Shown here: one piece after another, positions 16,143-24,866 of the stretch
How positions within the stretch are numbered: position 1 is the stretch's first letter
How the letters are laid out: every line of letters begins with the position of its first letter
Assembly: GCF_035552695.1 (NCBI RefSeq)
Contig: NZ_DASZKT010000043.1
Coordinates: 1 to 64,000, forward strand
Source: Actinospica sp035552695
Lineage (GTDB): Bacteria > Actinomycetota > Actinomycetes > Streptomycetales > Catenulisporaceae
Length of the DNA: 64,000 nt
Direction of reading: 5' to 3'
Position numbers and translations under genes: made by a program
Notes under the pieces: generated by a model
Databases searched by the model: none
What the model was told of the DNA's origin: nothing
What the model saw: only the letters and a program-made list of their open reading frames with translations

Positions 16143-18611
16143 ATGAGCGGTTACGAGACCCCCCTGTTCGACCTGCCCAAGCCGCCCGCCCCCGCGCGGC
16201 ACCAGGCAGGGTCCGTGCTGCCCGGCCTCGGCCGCCCGGCCCGCCGCGAGGAGGAGCGGGGGGATCTGCCCTCGTCGGCGAAGGCCCCCGCCCGGCCCGC
16301 TCCGGTGGCGCCGCGGGACCTGAACGCGATGCTGGACGGCCTCAACCCCGCCCAGCGCGAGGCCGTCGTGCACGCGGGATCGCCGCTGCTGATCGTCGCC
16401 GGCGCCGGCTCCGGCAAGACCCGGGTGCTCACCAACCGGATCGCCTATCTGCTCGGCGAGCGCGGTGTGCACCCCGGCGAGATCCTGGCCATCACCTTCA
16501 CCAACAAGGCCGCCGCCGAGATGCGCGAGCGGGTGGAGGCGCTGATCGGCCCGCGGGCCCGGATGATGTGGGTCTCCACCTTCCACTCCGCCTGTGTGCG
16601 GATCCTGCGACGCGAGCACGAGCACCTGCGGCTGCCCTCGTCCTTCACCATCTACGACGCGGACGACTCGCGGCGGCTGATGGCGCAGGTCGCCCGCGAC
16701 CTCGACCTGGACGTCAAGCGGCATCCCCCGCGCGGTCTGCTCGCCGCGGTGTCCTCGCTCAAGAACGAGCTCATCGACCACGAGTCGGCGCGGGACGCCG
16801 CGCAGTCGGACCGCGAGGCGCTGATCGCCGAGGTCTACGGCGTCTACCAGAACCGGCTGATCGCGGCGAAGGCGCTGGACTTCGACGACCTGATCATGAC
16901 GACGGTCAACCTCTTCCAGGCCTTCCCGGCCGTCGCCGAGAGCTACCGCCGCCGCTTCCGGCACGTGCTGGTCGACGAGTACCAGGACACGAACCACGCG
17001 CAGTACGTGCTGGTGCGCGAGCTCGTCGGCCCCGCGGACGGGGAGGTGCCGCCCGCCGAGCTGTGCGTGGTCGGCGACGCGGACCAGTCGATCTACGCCT
17101 TCCGCGGCGCGACGATCCGCAACATCCTCGAATTCGAGGCCGACTACCCGAACGCCAAGACCATCCTGCTCGAGCAGAACTACCGCTCCACCCAGACCAT
17201 CCTGACCGCGGCCAACGCGGTGATCGCGAAGAACCGCGGCCGCAAGGCGAAGAATCTGTGGACCGATTCGGGCGCGGGCGAGCAGATCATCGGGTATGTC
17301 GCGGACTCCGAGCACGACGAGGCCGCCTTCGTCGCCAACGAGGTGGACCGGCTCGCCGACGAGGGCCTGGCCAAACCCGGCGACGTGGCCGTCTTCTACC
17401 GCACCAACGCGCAGTCCCGTGCGTTCGAGGAGTGCTTCATCCGGGTCGGCCTGCCCTACCGCGTGGTCGGCGGCGTGCGCTTCTACGAGCGCAAGGAGGT
17501 CAAGGACGCCCTGGCCTACCTCAGGGCCCTGGCGAACCCGGACGACACGGTCTCGGTCAGGCGGATCATCAACGTGCCCAAGCGCGGCATCGGCGATCGC
17601 GCCGAGGCGATGCTGGACGCGCTGGCGACGCGTGAACGGATCTCCTTCGGCGCGGCCGTGGACCGCGCGGACGAGGCGTACGGCCTGGCGGCGCGTTCGC
17701 TCAACGCGGTCAAGGGCTTCGCGGCGCTGATGGCGAGCCTGCGCGAGAAGGTGGCGGAGGGCGCGGGCCCGGCCGAGGTGCTCGAGGCGATCCTGGAGCG
17801 CACCGGCTATCTGGCCGAGCTGCAGGAGTCCACCGACCCGCAGGACGAGAGCCGCGCGGAGAACCTGCAGGAACTGGTCGCCGTCGCGCACGAGTACGAG
17901 AGCATGGAGGGGACGGAGAACACCGAGGGCACGGAGGACGGCGAGGGGGTCGACGGCCTCGACGGCGCGGCGCCGACGTCGGCCGTGATCGGCTTCCTCG
18001 AGCGGGTCGCGCTGGTGGCGGACGCCGACCAGATCCCCGGTGAGCACGAGGGCGGCCTGATCACCCTGATGACGCTGCACACCGCGAAGGGCCTGGAGTT
18101 CCCGGTCGTCTTCCTGACCGGCCTTGAGGAGGGCGTCTTCCCGCACACCCGCGCGCTCGGCAACAACCAGGAGCTCGAGGAGGAGCGCCGGCTGGCGTAC
18201 GTCGGGATCACCCGGGCCCGGCAGCGGCTGTACTTCAGCCGCGCGGTGCTGCGCTCGGCCTGGGGCGCCCCCGCGTACAACCCGGAATCGCGCTTCGTCG
18301 GCGAGGTCCCGAAGGAGCTCATCGAGTGGGAGCGCGAGGCTCCGGCCCCGAGCTCGACCGCGTTCGGCACGCAGACCCCGCAGCTCACGGCGTCGGCCAA
18401 CAAGACCCGTAAGACGGGCTTCAAGTCGCTCGGTTCCAGCGGCCGCGAGCCGATCTCGGTCGCGCCGGGGGATCGCGTCATCCACGACACGTACGGCCTG
18501 GGCACGGTCGTCTCGGTCGAGGGCCGCACCGGGGAGCACGCGACGGTGGACTTCGGTTCCGAGGGAGTCAGGAAGCTGGTGCTGGCCTTCGCGCCGCTGC
18601 AGAAGCTCTAG
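16143..18611 (+). CDS. pcrA: ATP-dependent DNA helicase PcrA/UvrD (SF1A)
   Basis: 822 aa. A 3'-5' helicase for nucleotide-excision repair, displacement of RNA polymerase or RecA, and plasmid replication. Seen in order: a Pro-rich N-terminal extension; motif Q/I NPAQREAV and GAGSGKTRVLTNRI; motif Ia ITFTNKAA; motif II LVDEYQDTN; motif III GDADQSIYAFRGA; motif IV LEQNYRS; motif V LMTLHTAKGLEFPVVF; motif VI VGITRARQRLYF. The Tudor-like C-terminal domain (GDRVIHDTYGLGTVVSVEG) is also present. Between about residues 585 and 620 an acidic, Glu/Thr/Gly repeat (EGTENTEGTEDGEG) interrupts the 2B region and is unlike the rest. Transcribed alone. Confidence 0.96.
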   Translation: MSGYETPLFDLPKPPAPARHQAGSVLPGLGRPARREEERGDLPSSAKAPARPAPVAPRDLNAMLDGLNPAQREAVVHAGSPLLIVAGAGSGKTRVLTNRIAYLLGERGVHPGEILAITFTNKAAAEMRERVEALIGPRARMMWVSTFHSACVRILRREHEHLRLPSSFTIYDADDSRRLMAQVARDLDLDVKRHPPRGLLAAVSSLKNELIDHESARDAAQSDREALIAEVYGVYQNRLIAAKALDFDDLIMTTVNLFQAFPAVAESYRRRFRHVLVDEYQDTNHAQYVLVRELVGPADGEVPPAELCVVGDADQSIYAFRGATIRNILEFEADYPNAKTILLEQNYRSTQTILTAANAVIAKNRGRKAKNLWTDSGAGEQIIGYVADSEHDEAAFVANEVDRLADEGLAKPGDVAVFYRTNAQSRAFEECFIRVGLPYRVVGGVRFYERKEVKDALAYLRALANPDDTVSVRRIINVPKRGIGDRAEAMLDALATRERISFGAAVDRADEAYGLAARSLNAVKGFAALMASLREKVAEGAGPAEVLEAILERTGYLAELQESTDPQDESRAENLQELVAVAHEYESMEGTENTEGTEDGEGVDGLDGAAPTSAVIGFLERVALVADADQIPGEHEGGLITLMTLHTAKGLEFPVVFLTGLEEGVFPHTRALGNNQELEEERRLAYVGITRARQRLYFSRAVLRSAWGAPAYNPESRFVGEVPKELIEWEREAPAPSSTAFGTQTPQLTASANKTRKTGFKSLGSSGREPISVAPGDRVIHDTYGLGTVVSVEGRTGEHATVDFGSEGVRKLVLAFAPLQKL

Positions 18612-18677
18612 CCGCAGCCCGCGCCGTAGGCGCAGCCGAGGCCGTAGCCGCAGCCATGCCCGCAGCCGTCCTTCGGG

Positions 18678-19322
18678 CTAGACGCCCAGATAGCGGAGCA
18701 CCGCGAGCACCCTGCGGTTGTCCGCGCTGGAGACCGGCAGGTCCAGCTTGGTGAAGATGCCCGCCACGTGCTTCTCCACCGCGCGCTCGGTGACGAACAG
18801 CGCCGCCGCGATCGCGCCGTTGGACCGGCCCTCGCCCATCAGGCCGAGCACCTCGCGCTCACGCGGGCTCAGCGTGTCGAGCGCGCGCCGGGAGTTGCTC
18901 GCGCCCACCAGCTGCGAGACCACCTCGGGGTCGAGCGCCGTGCCACCCGCCGCGACGCGCTCCAGCGCGTCGATGAAGTCCTTCGTGTCCATCACGCGCT
19001 CCTTGAGCAGATAGCCGACGCCCGCCGAGTTCCCGGCCAGCAGGCGGCTCGCGTACTGGGTCTCCACGTACTGCGAGAAGATCAGGATCCTGAGGCCGGG
19101 ATCCGCGGCGCGCAGCTCGATCGCGGCGCGCAGGCCCTCGTCCGTATGCGTCGGCGGCATCCGGATGTCCGAGACCACCAACTCGGGCCGGTGCTCGGCG
19201 ACGACCTCCCGCAGCCGGGTCGCGTCCGGCACCGCGGCCACCACCTCGTGCCCCTCGTCCTCGAGCAGGCCGACCAGCCCGGCTCGCAGGATCGGCGAAT
19301 CCTCCGCCACCACGATGCGCAT
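18678..19322 (-). CDS. LuxR/NarL-type response regulator of the ABC-linked two-component system
   Basis: 214 aa. The receiver has VAEDS, phosphoacceptor Asp in LVVSDIRMPP and Lys in YLLKERV. The C-terminal HTH runs from LSPREREVLGLMGEG to KHVAGIFTKL. It is the last gene of a four-gene minus-strand operon (ATPase, permease, kinase, regulator). It begins 6 nt after the kinase stop, with AAGGGAA overlapping that stop as ribosome-binding site. The 66 bp downstream hold only short GCAGCC-type iterations before the convergent end of pcrA. Confidence 0.93.
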   Translation of the reverse strand: MRIVVAEDSPILRAGLVGLLEDEGHEVVAAVPDATRLREVVAEHRPELVVSDIRMPPTHTDEGLRAAIELRAADPGLRILIFSQYVETQYASRLLAGNSAGVGYLLKERVMDTKDFIDALERVAAGGTALDPEVVSQLVGASNSRRALDTLSPREREVLGLMGEGRSNGAIAAALFVTERAVEKHVAGIFTKLDLPVSSADNRRVLAVLRYLGV

Positions 19323-19328
19323 CCGGAA

Positions 19329-20591
19329 TCAGTTCCCTTCATTGGGCTTGTTCGCGGGCAGTCGCACGGTGACGGTCGTCGGACCGCCGACCGGGCTGTC
19401 GACCGTGAGCCGGCCGTCCATCGTGCGGACCCGCTCGGACAGCCCGCGCAGCCCCGAGCCCGCGCTGTCCAGCCGCGCCCCGCCGCACCCGTCGTCCGTC
19501 ACGATCAGCCGCACGTCCTCGTCGTGCGCGTCGCTGACCACCGTGACCGCGATGGCCCGCGCGCCGCTGTGCTTGGCGGCGTTCGTCAGCAGTTCCGCGG
19601 CGGTGAAGTACAGAATCGTCTCGGCGGCCGCGGAAAGCCGCGTCTCCAGGCTCACCCGCACGATCGTCGGGATCGGCGTCTTCGCGGCCAACGTGGTGAG
19701 TGCCGGCGCGAGTCCGCCGTCCAGCGCGGGCGGGTGGATGCCTCGGACCAGGTCCCGCAGGTCCTGCGCGATCGCCTTCGCCTCGGCGCGCGTCTCGCGG
19801 ACCAGTTCCAGCCCTGATTCGGCGTTCCCGCGCTCCAGTTGCCGCTCTGCGCGGCCCAGCTGCATCCCGAGGGCGACGAGCCGGGCCTGCGCACCGTCGT
19901 GCAGATCGCGCTCGATGCGGCGCAGCGTGGCCGCCGCCTCGTTGATCGCGTGCGAGCGGGTCTGTTCCAGCTCCCTGATCCGCAGCGAGTCCTCGGAGGG
20001 CCCGAGCAGCCGCCGCATCAGGGTCTGGTCGAGCAGCAGCAGCAGCTCCGTCAGCCGCGGCGAGGCGAAGAAGAGCACCGTCCAGATGATCAGAATCGAC
20101 CACGACTGGATCTCCGCGCCCGAGGCGGCCAGCGCGATCAGCGTCAGCGGCAGACCGAGCCGGAACGCGACCCCGACCACGAGCTCGACGCTCAGCAGGA
20201 TCTTGGCCAGCACGTAGCCCACCGCGCGCCAGCCGATCCCGTCCCCGTAGTAATACATGAAGAAGCCGAGAACGCCGGGCCGCCGCGGGGCGCGCATCGG
20301 CTCCGGCACGTCCCAGCCGAGCAGGCCGCGGGCCAGGCCGCGGTGCACGTTGCCGAGCCCGCGCGCGAAGGCCAGCAGCGGCACGAGCAGCACCGGGGCC
20401 AGCAGACCCGCGGAGCCCGTCGAGCCGGTCAGCAGCAGCAGGACCACGCCGAGGCCGAAGAGATCGACGAAGGGCTGGCAGAAGCAGTACACGAACGTGC
20501 GCCAGGCGCGTGCGGTGAAGGGTTCACGCAGCACGCGCCGGGCAACGACCGTGACTCGGTTGGCAGCCATCGTCACAGCATTCTCGCTCAT
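19329..20591 (-). CDS. Membrane sensor histidine kinase (HisKA_3 / DesK family)
   Basis: 420 aa. The N-terminal half has several TM helices (including LFGLGVVLLLLTGS and LLAPVLLVPLLAFA, later LPLTLIALAASG). The phosphoacceptor is in RDLHDGAQARLVALGMQLG (near residue 235), followed by HATPase boxes ELLTNAAKHSG, VTDDGCGGARL and SGLRGLSERV. This layout is typical of kinases paired with NarL-type regulators. ATG 20591 lies 7 nt after the permease stop. Its place behind an ABC transporter suggests sensing of a peptide or antibiotic that the transporter handles, or regulation of the transporter. The ligand is unknown. Confidence 0.92.
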   Translation of the reverse strand: MSENAVTMAANRVTVVARRVLREPFTARAWRTFVYCFCQPFVDLFGLGVVLLLLTGSTGSAGLLAPVLLVPLLAFARGLGNVHRGLARGLLGWDVPEPMRAPRRPGVLGFFMYYYGDGIGWRAVGYVLAKILLSVELVVGVAFRLGLPLTLIALAASGAEIQSWSILIIWTVLFFASPRLTELLLLLDQTLMRRLLGPSEDSLRIRELEQTRSHAINEAAATLRRIERDLHDGAQARLVALGMQLGRAERQLERGNAESGLELVRETRAEAKAIAQDLRDLVRGIHPPALDGGLAPALTTLAAKTPIPTIVRVSLETRLSAAAETILYFTAAELLTNAAKHSGARAIAVTVVSDAHDEDVRLIVTDDGCGGARLDSAGSGLRGLSERVRTMDGRLTVDSPVGGPTTVTVRLPANKPNEGN

Positions 20592-20598
20592 CAGAAGG

Positions 20599-21441
20599 TC
20601 AGACGTCCCGCTTCTTGATCGAGACCAGCGCGGCGGACCCGAGCACGGCGACCCAGCCCAGCAGGATGAGCAGCCCCTGCAGCGGCGTGTACACGTTGGA
20701 CGAGTTGTGGCCGCTGCTCATCATCACGGTGGCGCCGCCGGGCAGCGCGTTCGACAGGTGCTCGCCCAGGCTGCCCGGGATCATGCTCAGCACGCCGGGG
20801 AGCACGAACTGCAGCGCCAGGATCAGGCTGATCCCCGCCGCGAGATGCCGCACCAGCGTGCCGACGGACAGCGCGAGCAGGCCCAGGGCCGTCATGAACA
20901 GGCCGAACGCCAGGATCGCGCGGATCGTGATCGGGTCGGTGATCGAGGTGGAGGCGTGCGCGCTGGTGAGCGCCGAGCCGATGAGGAAGCAGGGGACCGC
21001 GACCAGTTCGGCGACGACGAAGACCAGTGCGGAGAACGCGGCGGCCTTCGCCAGCAGCGCGGACGTGCGGCGCGGCGCGGCCAGCATCGTCGCCCGGATC
21101 ATCCCGGTGGTGTACTCCGAGCCGATCACCAGCACCCCGAGCACGCATACGGCCAGGCCGGCGAAGGCCGCGCCGGGCTGCAGGATGAGCCCGATGGTGT
21201 CCTGCCGGAACTGCGTCCGCGTCGCGGGGTCCAGCCGGGTGAACTTGCTCGAGTAGACCGCGCAGGCGGTGATCGTGAAGCCGAGGCTCAGCACGATCAT
21301 CGCGGCCAGCGACCACCAGGTCGAGCGCAGGGTCTTGAGCTTGGTCCACTCGCTGAGCATCAGGTCGGTGAAGCCGGGCCGGTGTGTCGGCCGTACGGCG
21401 GCGTGCTCGGTGCGCACCGCGGCGGAAGTCACGTACGTCAT
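20599..21441 (-). CDS. ABC-2 type transporter permease
   Basis: 280 aa with six predicted TM helices: TWWSLAAMIVLSLGFTITAC near residue 40, then AFAGLAVCVLGVLVIGSEY, AAAFSALVFVVAELVAVPCF, ILAFGLFMTALGLLALSVG, ISLILALQFVLPGVLSMI and a last one at LQGLLILLGWVAVLGSAALV. EYTTGMIRAT is the conserved cytoplasmic loop of ABC-2 permeases. It pairs with the ATPase at 21518. The 76-bp space between the two genes carries iterations of CAGGTGTCT, which could be a local regulatory or slippage-prone spot. Confidence 0.9.
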   Translation of the reverse strand: MTYVTSAAVRTEHAAVRPTHRPGFTDLMLSEWTKLKTLRSTWWSLAAMIVLSLGFTITACAVYSSKFTRLDPATRTQFRQDTIGLILQPGAAFAGLAVCVLGVLVIGSEYTTGMIRATMLAAPRRTSALLAKAAAFSALVFVVAELVAVPCFLIGSALTSAHASTSITDPITIRAILAFGLFMTALGLLALSVGTLVRHLAAGISLILALQFVLPGVLSMIPGSLGEHLSNALPGGATVMMSSGHNSSNVYTPLQGLLILLGWVAVLGSAALVSIKKRDV

Positions 21442-21517
21442 CGTGGGTTCCCCAGTCCTTCGGGTGTCGTCTCAGGTGTCTCAGGTGTCTCGTCTGGCGG
21501 GTCTTCGGGTGTCGCGG

Positions 21518-22327
21518 CTATCGGGCCGAGTACTCGATCGCGCCGGCCGTGAGCCGCATGAACGCCTCCTCGAGCAGCGCGGGCCGGGCGACCGCCGGGG
21601 TCGCCGCGTAGACCGCGGGATCGGTGTGCCGCTCGATGAACTCGGCGGTGGTGCAGTCGGCCAGCAGCCGGCCCCGCCCGATCACCAGCAGGTGGTCCGC
21701 GGTCACCGCCATCTCGTTCATCAGGTGCGAGGAAACCAGCACCGCGCGCCCCTCGGCGGCCAGCCGCTTCATCAGGTTCCTGATCCAGAACACGCCCTCC
21801 GGGTCGAGCCCGTTGACCGGCTCGTCCAGCAGCACGATCCGCGGGTCGCCGAGCAGCGCCGCCGCGATGCCGAGCCGCTGCGCCATGCCGAGCGAGTAGC
21901 CGCCGGCCCGCTGGGCGGCCACATCGTGCAGGCCGACGATGTCGAGCACCTCGTCGACCCGCCGCACCGGCAGCGCCTGCGACTGCGCGAGCGCCAGCAG
22001 GTGGTTGCGCGCGCTGCGGCCCTTGTGGAAGGACTTCGCCTCGAGCAGCGCCCCGACGTGCGCGAGCGGCGCGGACAGCGCGGCGTACGGCCGGCCGCTG
22101 ATCAGCGCCGTCCCGGAGTCGGGCCGCTCCAGCCCCAGCAGCAGCCGCATCGTGGTCGACTTCCCCGCGCCGTTCGGCCCGAGGAACCCGGTCACGCGGC
22201 CGGCGCGAACCTGAAAGGTCAGCGCGTCGACCACCTTCTTGTGCCCGTAGGACTTCGTCAGCCCGCGCGCCTCGACGGCGGGCGTCGTGTCGGTGTGGTG
22301 AGTGCGGTTCGCAGCGTTCTCCGTCAT
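21518..22327 (-). CDS. ABC transporter ATP-binding protein
   Basis: 269 aa from the ATG at 22327. Longer frames run into the Pro-rich intergenic region. Walker A GPNGAGKST (about residue 43), signature YSLGMAQRLG, Walker B IVLLDEPVNGLDP, H-loop VSSHLM. The LGMAQ-type signature and EPVNGLDPEG are typical of the BcrA/antibiotic-resistance-like exporters. First gene of the operon running to 18678, so the transporter, kinase and regulator are made together. The 223-bp divergent region to 22551 holds GGGGTGG/CCACCCC inverted motifs near 22385 that might serve the response regulator. Confidence 0.93.
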   Translation of the reverse strand: MTENAANRTHHTDTTPAVEARGLTKSYGHKKVVDALTFQVRAGRVTGFLGPNGAGKSTTMRLLLGLERPDSGTALISGRPYAALSAPLAHVGALLEAKSFHKGRSARNHLLALAQSQALPVRRVDEVLDIVGLHDVAAQRAGGYSLGMAQRLGIAAALLGDPRIVLLDEPVNGLDPEGVFWIRNLMKRLAAEGRAVLVSSHLMNEMAVTADHLLVIGRGRLLADCTTAEFIERHTDPAVYAATPAVARPALLEEAFMRLTAGAIEYSAR

Positions 22328-22550
22328 GCGTCCAGGCTCGCGCCGGAGGGCATCGCGCCACGAGGGCGCGGCCCCCCGAACCCGGGGTGGTGCTAACCCC
22401 ACCCCCCGCCCGCCGCCACCCCTGCTCGCCACCCCAGTGCCGGATATCACAGCTCCGTCGAAGGGCCGCCCGTCCGGGCCTCGGCTACGCTGCGACTGGC
22501 CGAAAGTGTCGAGTACGCGGGTACTCCATCGGCCTCACGAAGGAGTGAGC

Positions 22551-22988
22551 ATGAGCGAGACCGAGACCAGGCAAGCGGCGAACGCGCCCGCCCCCGGCGC
22601 CGCCCCCATCCGCGTCGTCATCGCCAAGCCCGGCCTGGATGGGCACGACCGCGGCGCCAAGGTCGTCGCCCGCGCCCTGCGCGACGCCGGCGTCGAGGTC
22701 GTCTACACGGGCCTGCACCAGATGCCCGATCAGATCGTGGCCACCGCCATCCAGGAGGACGCCGACGGCATCGGCATGTCGATCCTCTCCGGCGCGCACA
22801 TGACGCTCTGCCCCAAGGTCGTCGAACTGCTCAAGGAGCGGGACGCAGCGGACATCAAGGTCTTCGTCGGCGGAATCATCCCCGAGGGCGACATCCAGAC
22901 CCTCCTCGACGCCGGCATCGCCGCCGTCTTCACCCCCGGCACCCCGACCCAGCAGATCGTCGACTGGGCCTACGCGAACCTGAGCTGA
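22551..22988 (+). CDS. Standalone cobalamin-binding protein (methylmalonyl-CoA mutase C-terminal domain)
   Basis: 145 aa, consisting only of the B12-binding domain. The base-off/His-on motif is seen as LDGHDRGAKVVARAL (DxHxxG), with the supporting SxL motif at MSILSGAH and the GG at VGGIIPEGD. It should partner in trans with a large mutase subunit, as in small-subunit acyl-CoA mutases, to rearrange the carbon skeleton of acyl-CoAs. No such large subunit is in the window. AAGGAG precedes ATG 22551. It sits upstream of sucCD, which handle succinyl-CoA, the product of methylmalonyl-CoA mutase, but this link is only contextual. Confidence 0.92.
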   Translation: MSETETRQAANAPAPGAAPIRVVIAKPGLDGHDRGAKVVARALRDAGVEVVYTGLHQMPDQIVATAIQEDADGIGMSILSGAHMTLCPKVVELLKERDAADIKVFVGGIIPEGDIQTLLDAGIAAVFTPGTPTQQIVDWAYANLS

Positions 22989-23073
22989 CGGACGGTTCGC
23001 TGTGCCCCGGACTGTGCCGTGGCCCGGAAACCGTTGCGGTTAGGAGATTTTCCGCGGGTACGCATGTCCCCGT

Positions 23074-23388
23074 ATGTTCGGGGCACTCGAGCGTATGGCT
23101 GGTGCAGTGCAAAGGCGGTACAACGGCGTAGGCGCGATCATCATGCTCGTGGTCGGCGTCATCGCGCTCATCTTGGTGCTCCACATCATCTTCGTGCTCT
23201 TCGGGGCGAACTCCGCGAACAGCATCGTGTCCACGGACGCGGACTGGGCGCGGCACCTCGCGGCGTGGTTCGACGGGTTGTTCAACACGGCGAACGGGAA
23301 GTGGAACACGGTGCTCAACTACGGCATCGCGACGATCGTGTACCTGGTCGTCGGGCGGTTGCTCGCGGGCTTGTTGGAGCGCGTGTAG
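23074..23388 (+). CDS. Small membrane protein of unknown function
   Basis: 104 aa (98 aa if starting at ATG 23095). One strong TM helix (GAIIMLVVGVIALILVLHIIFVLF) and a second weaker one near the C-terminus (YGIATIVYLVVGRLLAGLL) flank a polar loop rich in Asn, Ala and Trp. Ribosome-binding sites are poor for both starts. No family is recognised. Similar short proteins precede sucC in other actinomycetes, but I cannot assign a role. The 286-bp region to sucC contains a GACGCA/TGCGTC mini-hairpin near 23470 and no further gene. Confidence 0.65.
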   Translation: MFGALERMAGAVQRRYNGVGAIIMLVVGVIALILVLHIIFVLFGANSANSIVSTDADWARHLAAWFDGLFNTANGKWNTVLNYGIATIVYLVVGRLLAGLLERV

Positions 23389-23674
23389 CCGTGTGACGAC
23401 GCATGACGGCGCGGAATGAGGCTCAGCGCGGATCGTGAGACGGCCACCCCCGCCCGATTCCGATAAACGGACGCATCGTGCGTCTGTCGGGCGCCGGGTG
23501 GCCGGACGATCTCCGGCGCGGCGGCGGAACCCTGGATGATGCCCATGAGCGGCGTAGCTCACACCCCGTGGATTCCTTCCCCGCAACGTGGACGGGATAA
23601 CCTCGGACAAGCATCTAGTCCAGGACGGGGACCCCGTGCCCCGAGCCGCAGCACGTCATTGAGGACGGACGAGC

Positions 23675-24847
23675 GTGGATCTTTTCGAATACCAGGCGAG
23701 GGACCTGTTCGCCAAGCACGGCGTACCCGTACTCTCCGCCAAGATCGCTGACACTCCCGAGGAAGCCGAGGCCGCGGCCGCCGAGCTCGGCGGCAAGGTG
23801 GTCGTCAAGGCGCAGGTCAAGACCGGCGGCCGCGGCAAGGCCGGCGGCGTGAAGCTGGCCGAGGGCCCGGCGGACGCCCGCGCCAAGGCCGAGCAGATCC
23901 TCGGTCTGGACATCAAGGGCCACGTCGTGCGCCGCGTGATGCTGGCGACGACGGCCGAGATCGAGACCGAGTACTACGTCTCCTTCCTGCTCGACCGCTC
24001 CAACCGCACCTTCCTGTCGATGGCCTCCGTCGAGGGCGGTATGGAGATCGAGGAGATCGCCGTCACCAAGCCCGAGGCGCTCGCCAAGGTGCCGGTGGAC
24101 GCGACCGTGGGCGTGACCCCGGCCAAGGCCGCCGAGATCGTGGCCGCCGCGAACTTCCCGGCGGACGTGGCCGACCAGGTCGCCGACGTGCTGGTGAAGC
24201 TGTGGCAGGTCTTCGTCCAGGAGGACGCGCTCCTGGTCGAGGTCAACCCGCTGGTCAAGACCCCCGAGGGCACCATCCTGGCGCTCGACGGCAAGGTCAG
24301 CCTGGACGAGAACGCCGCGTTCCGGCAGGCCGACCACGCCGCGCTCGAGGACAAGGCCGCGGCCAACCCGCTCGAGGCGGCGGCCAAGGAGAAGCACCTC
24401 AACTACGTGAAGCTGGACGGCGAGGTCGGCATCATCGGCAACGGCGCCGGCCTGGTCATGTCCACGCTGGACGTGGTCGCGTACGCGGGCGAGGCGCACG
24501 GCGCCGTGAAGCCCGCCAACTTCCTGGACATCGGCGGCGGTGCCTCGGCCGAGGTCATGGCGAACGGCCTGGAGATCATCCTCGGCGACACCGACGTGAA
24601 GTCCGTGTTCGTCAACGTCTTCGGCGGCATCACCGCGTGCGACGCGGTGGCCAACGGCATCGTGCAGGCCTTCGCGCTGCTCGAGTCGCGCGGCGAGGCC
24701 GTGACCAAGCCGCTCGTCGTCCGGCTCGACGGCAACAACGCCGAGCTCGGCCGCAAGATCCTGACCGAGGCCGGCCTGCCGGGTCTCGAGCAGGTGGACA
24801 CCATGGACGGCGCCGCGGCCCGCGCCGCCGAGCTGGCCGCGAAGTAA
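23675..24847 (+). CDS. sucC: Succinyl-CoA synthetase beta subunit (ADP-forming)
   Basis: 390 aa, normal length. The ATP-grasp domain is seen from MDLFEYQARDLFAKHGVPV through KAQVKTGGRGKAGGVK, and the CoA-ligase domain carries GNGAGLVMSTLD, FLDIGGGAS and VNVFGGITACDAVANGI. With SucD it interconverts succinyl-CoA and succinate with ADP/ATP in the TCA cycle. GTG 23675 follows TTGAGGACGG at normal spacing. sucD starts 19 nt after its stop, so the two form one operon. Confidence 0.97.
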   Translation: MDLFEYQARDLFAKHGVPVLSAKIADTPEEAEAAAAELGGKVVVKAQVKTGGRGKAGGVKLAEGPADARAKAEQILGLDIKGHVVRRVMLATTAEIETEYYVSFLLDRSNRTFLSMASVEGGMEIEEIAVTKPEALAKVPVDATVGVTPAKAAEIVAAANFPADVADQVADVLVKLWQVFVQEDALLVEVNPLVKTPEGTILALDGKVSLDENAAFRQADHAALEDKAAANPLEAAAKEKHLNYVKLDGEVGIIGNGAGLVMSTLDVVAYAGEAHGAVKPANFLDIGGGASAEVMANGLEIILGDTDVKSVFVNVFGGITACDAVANGIVQAFALLESRGEAVTKPLVVRLDGNNAELGRKILTEAGLPGLEQVDTMDGAAARAAELAAK

Positions 24848-24866
24848 GGAAGAGGAGGAATACACC

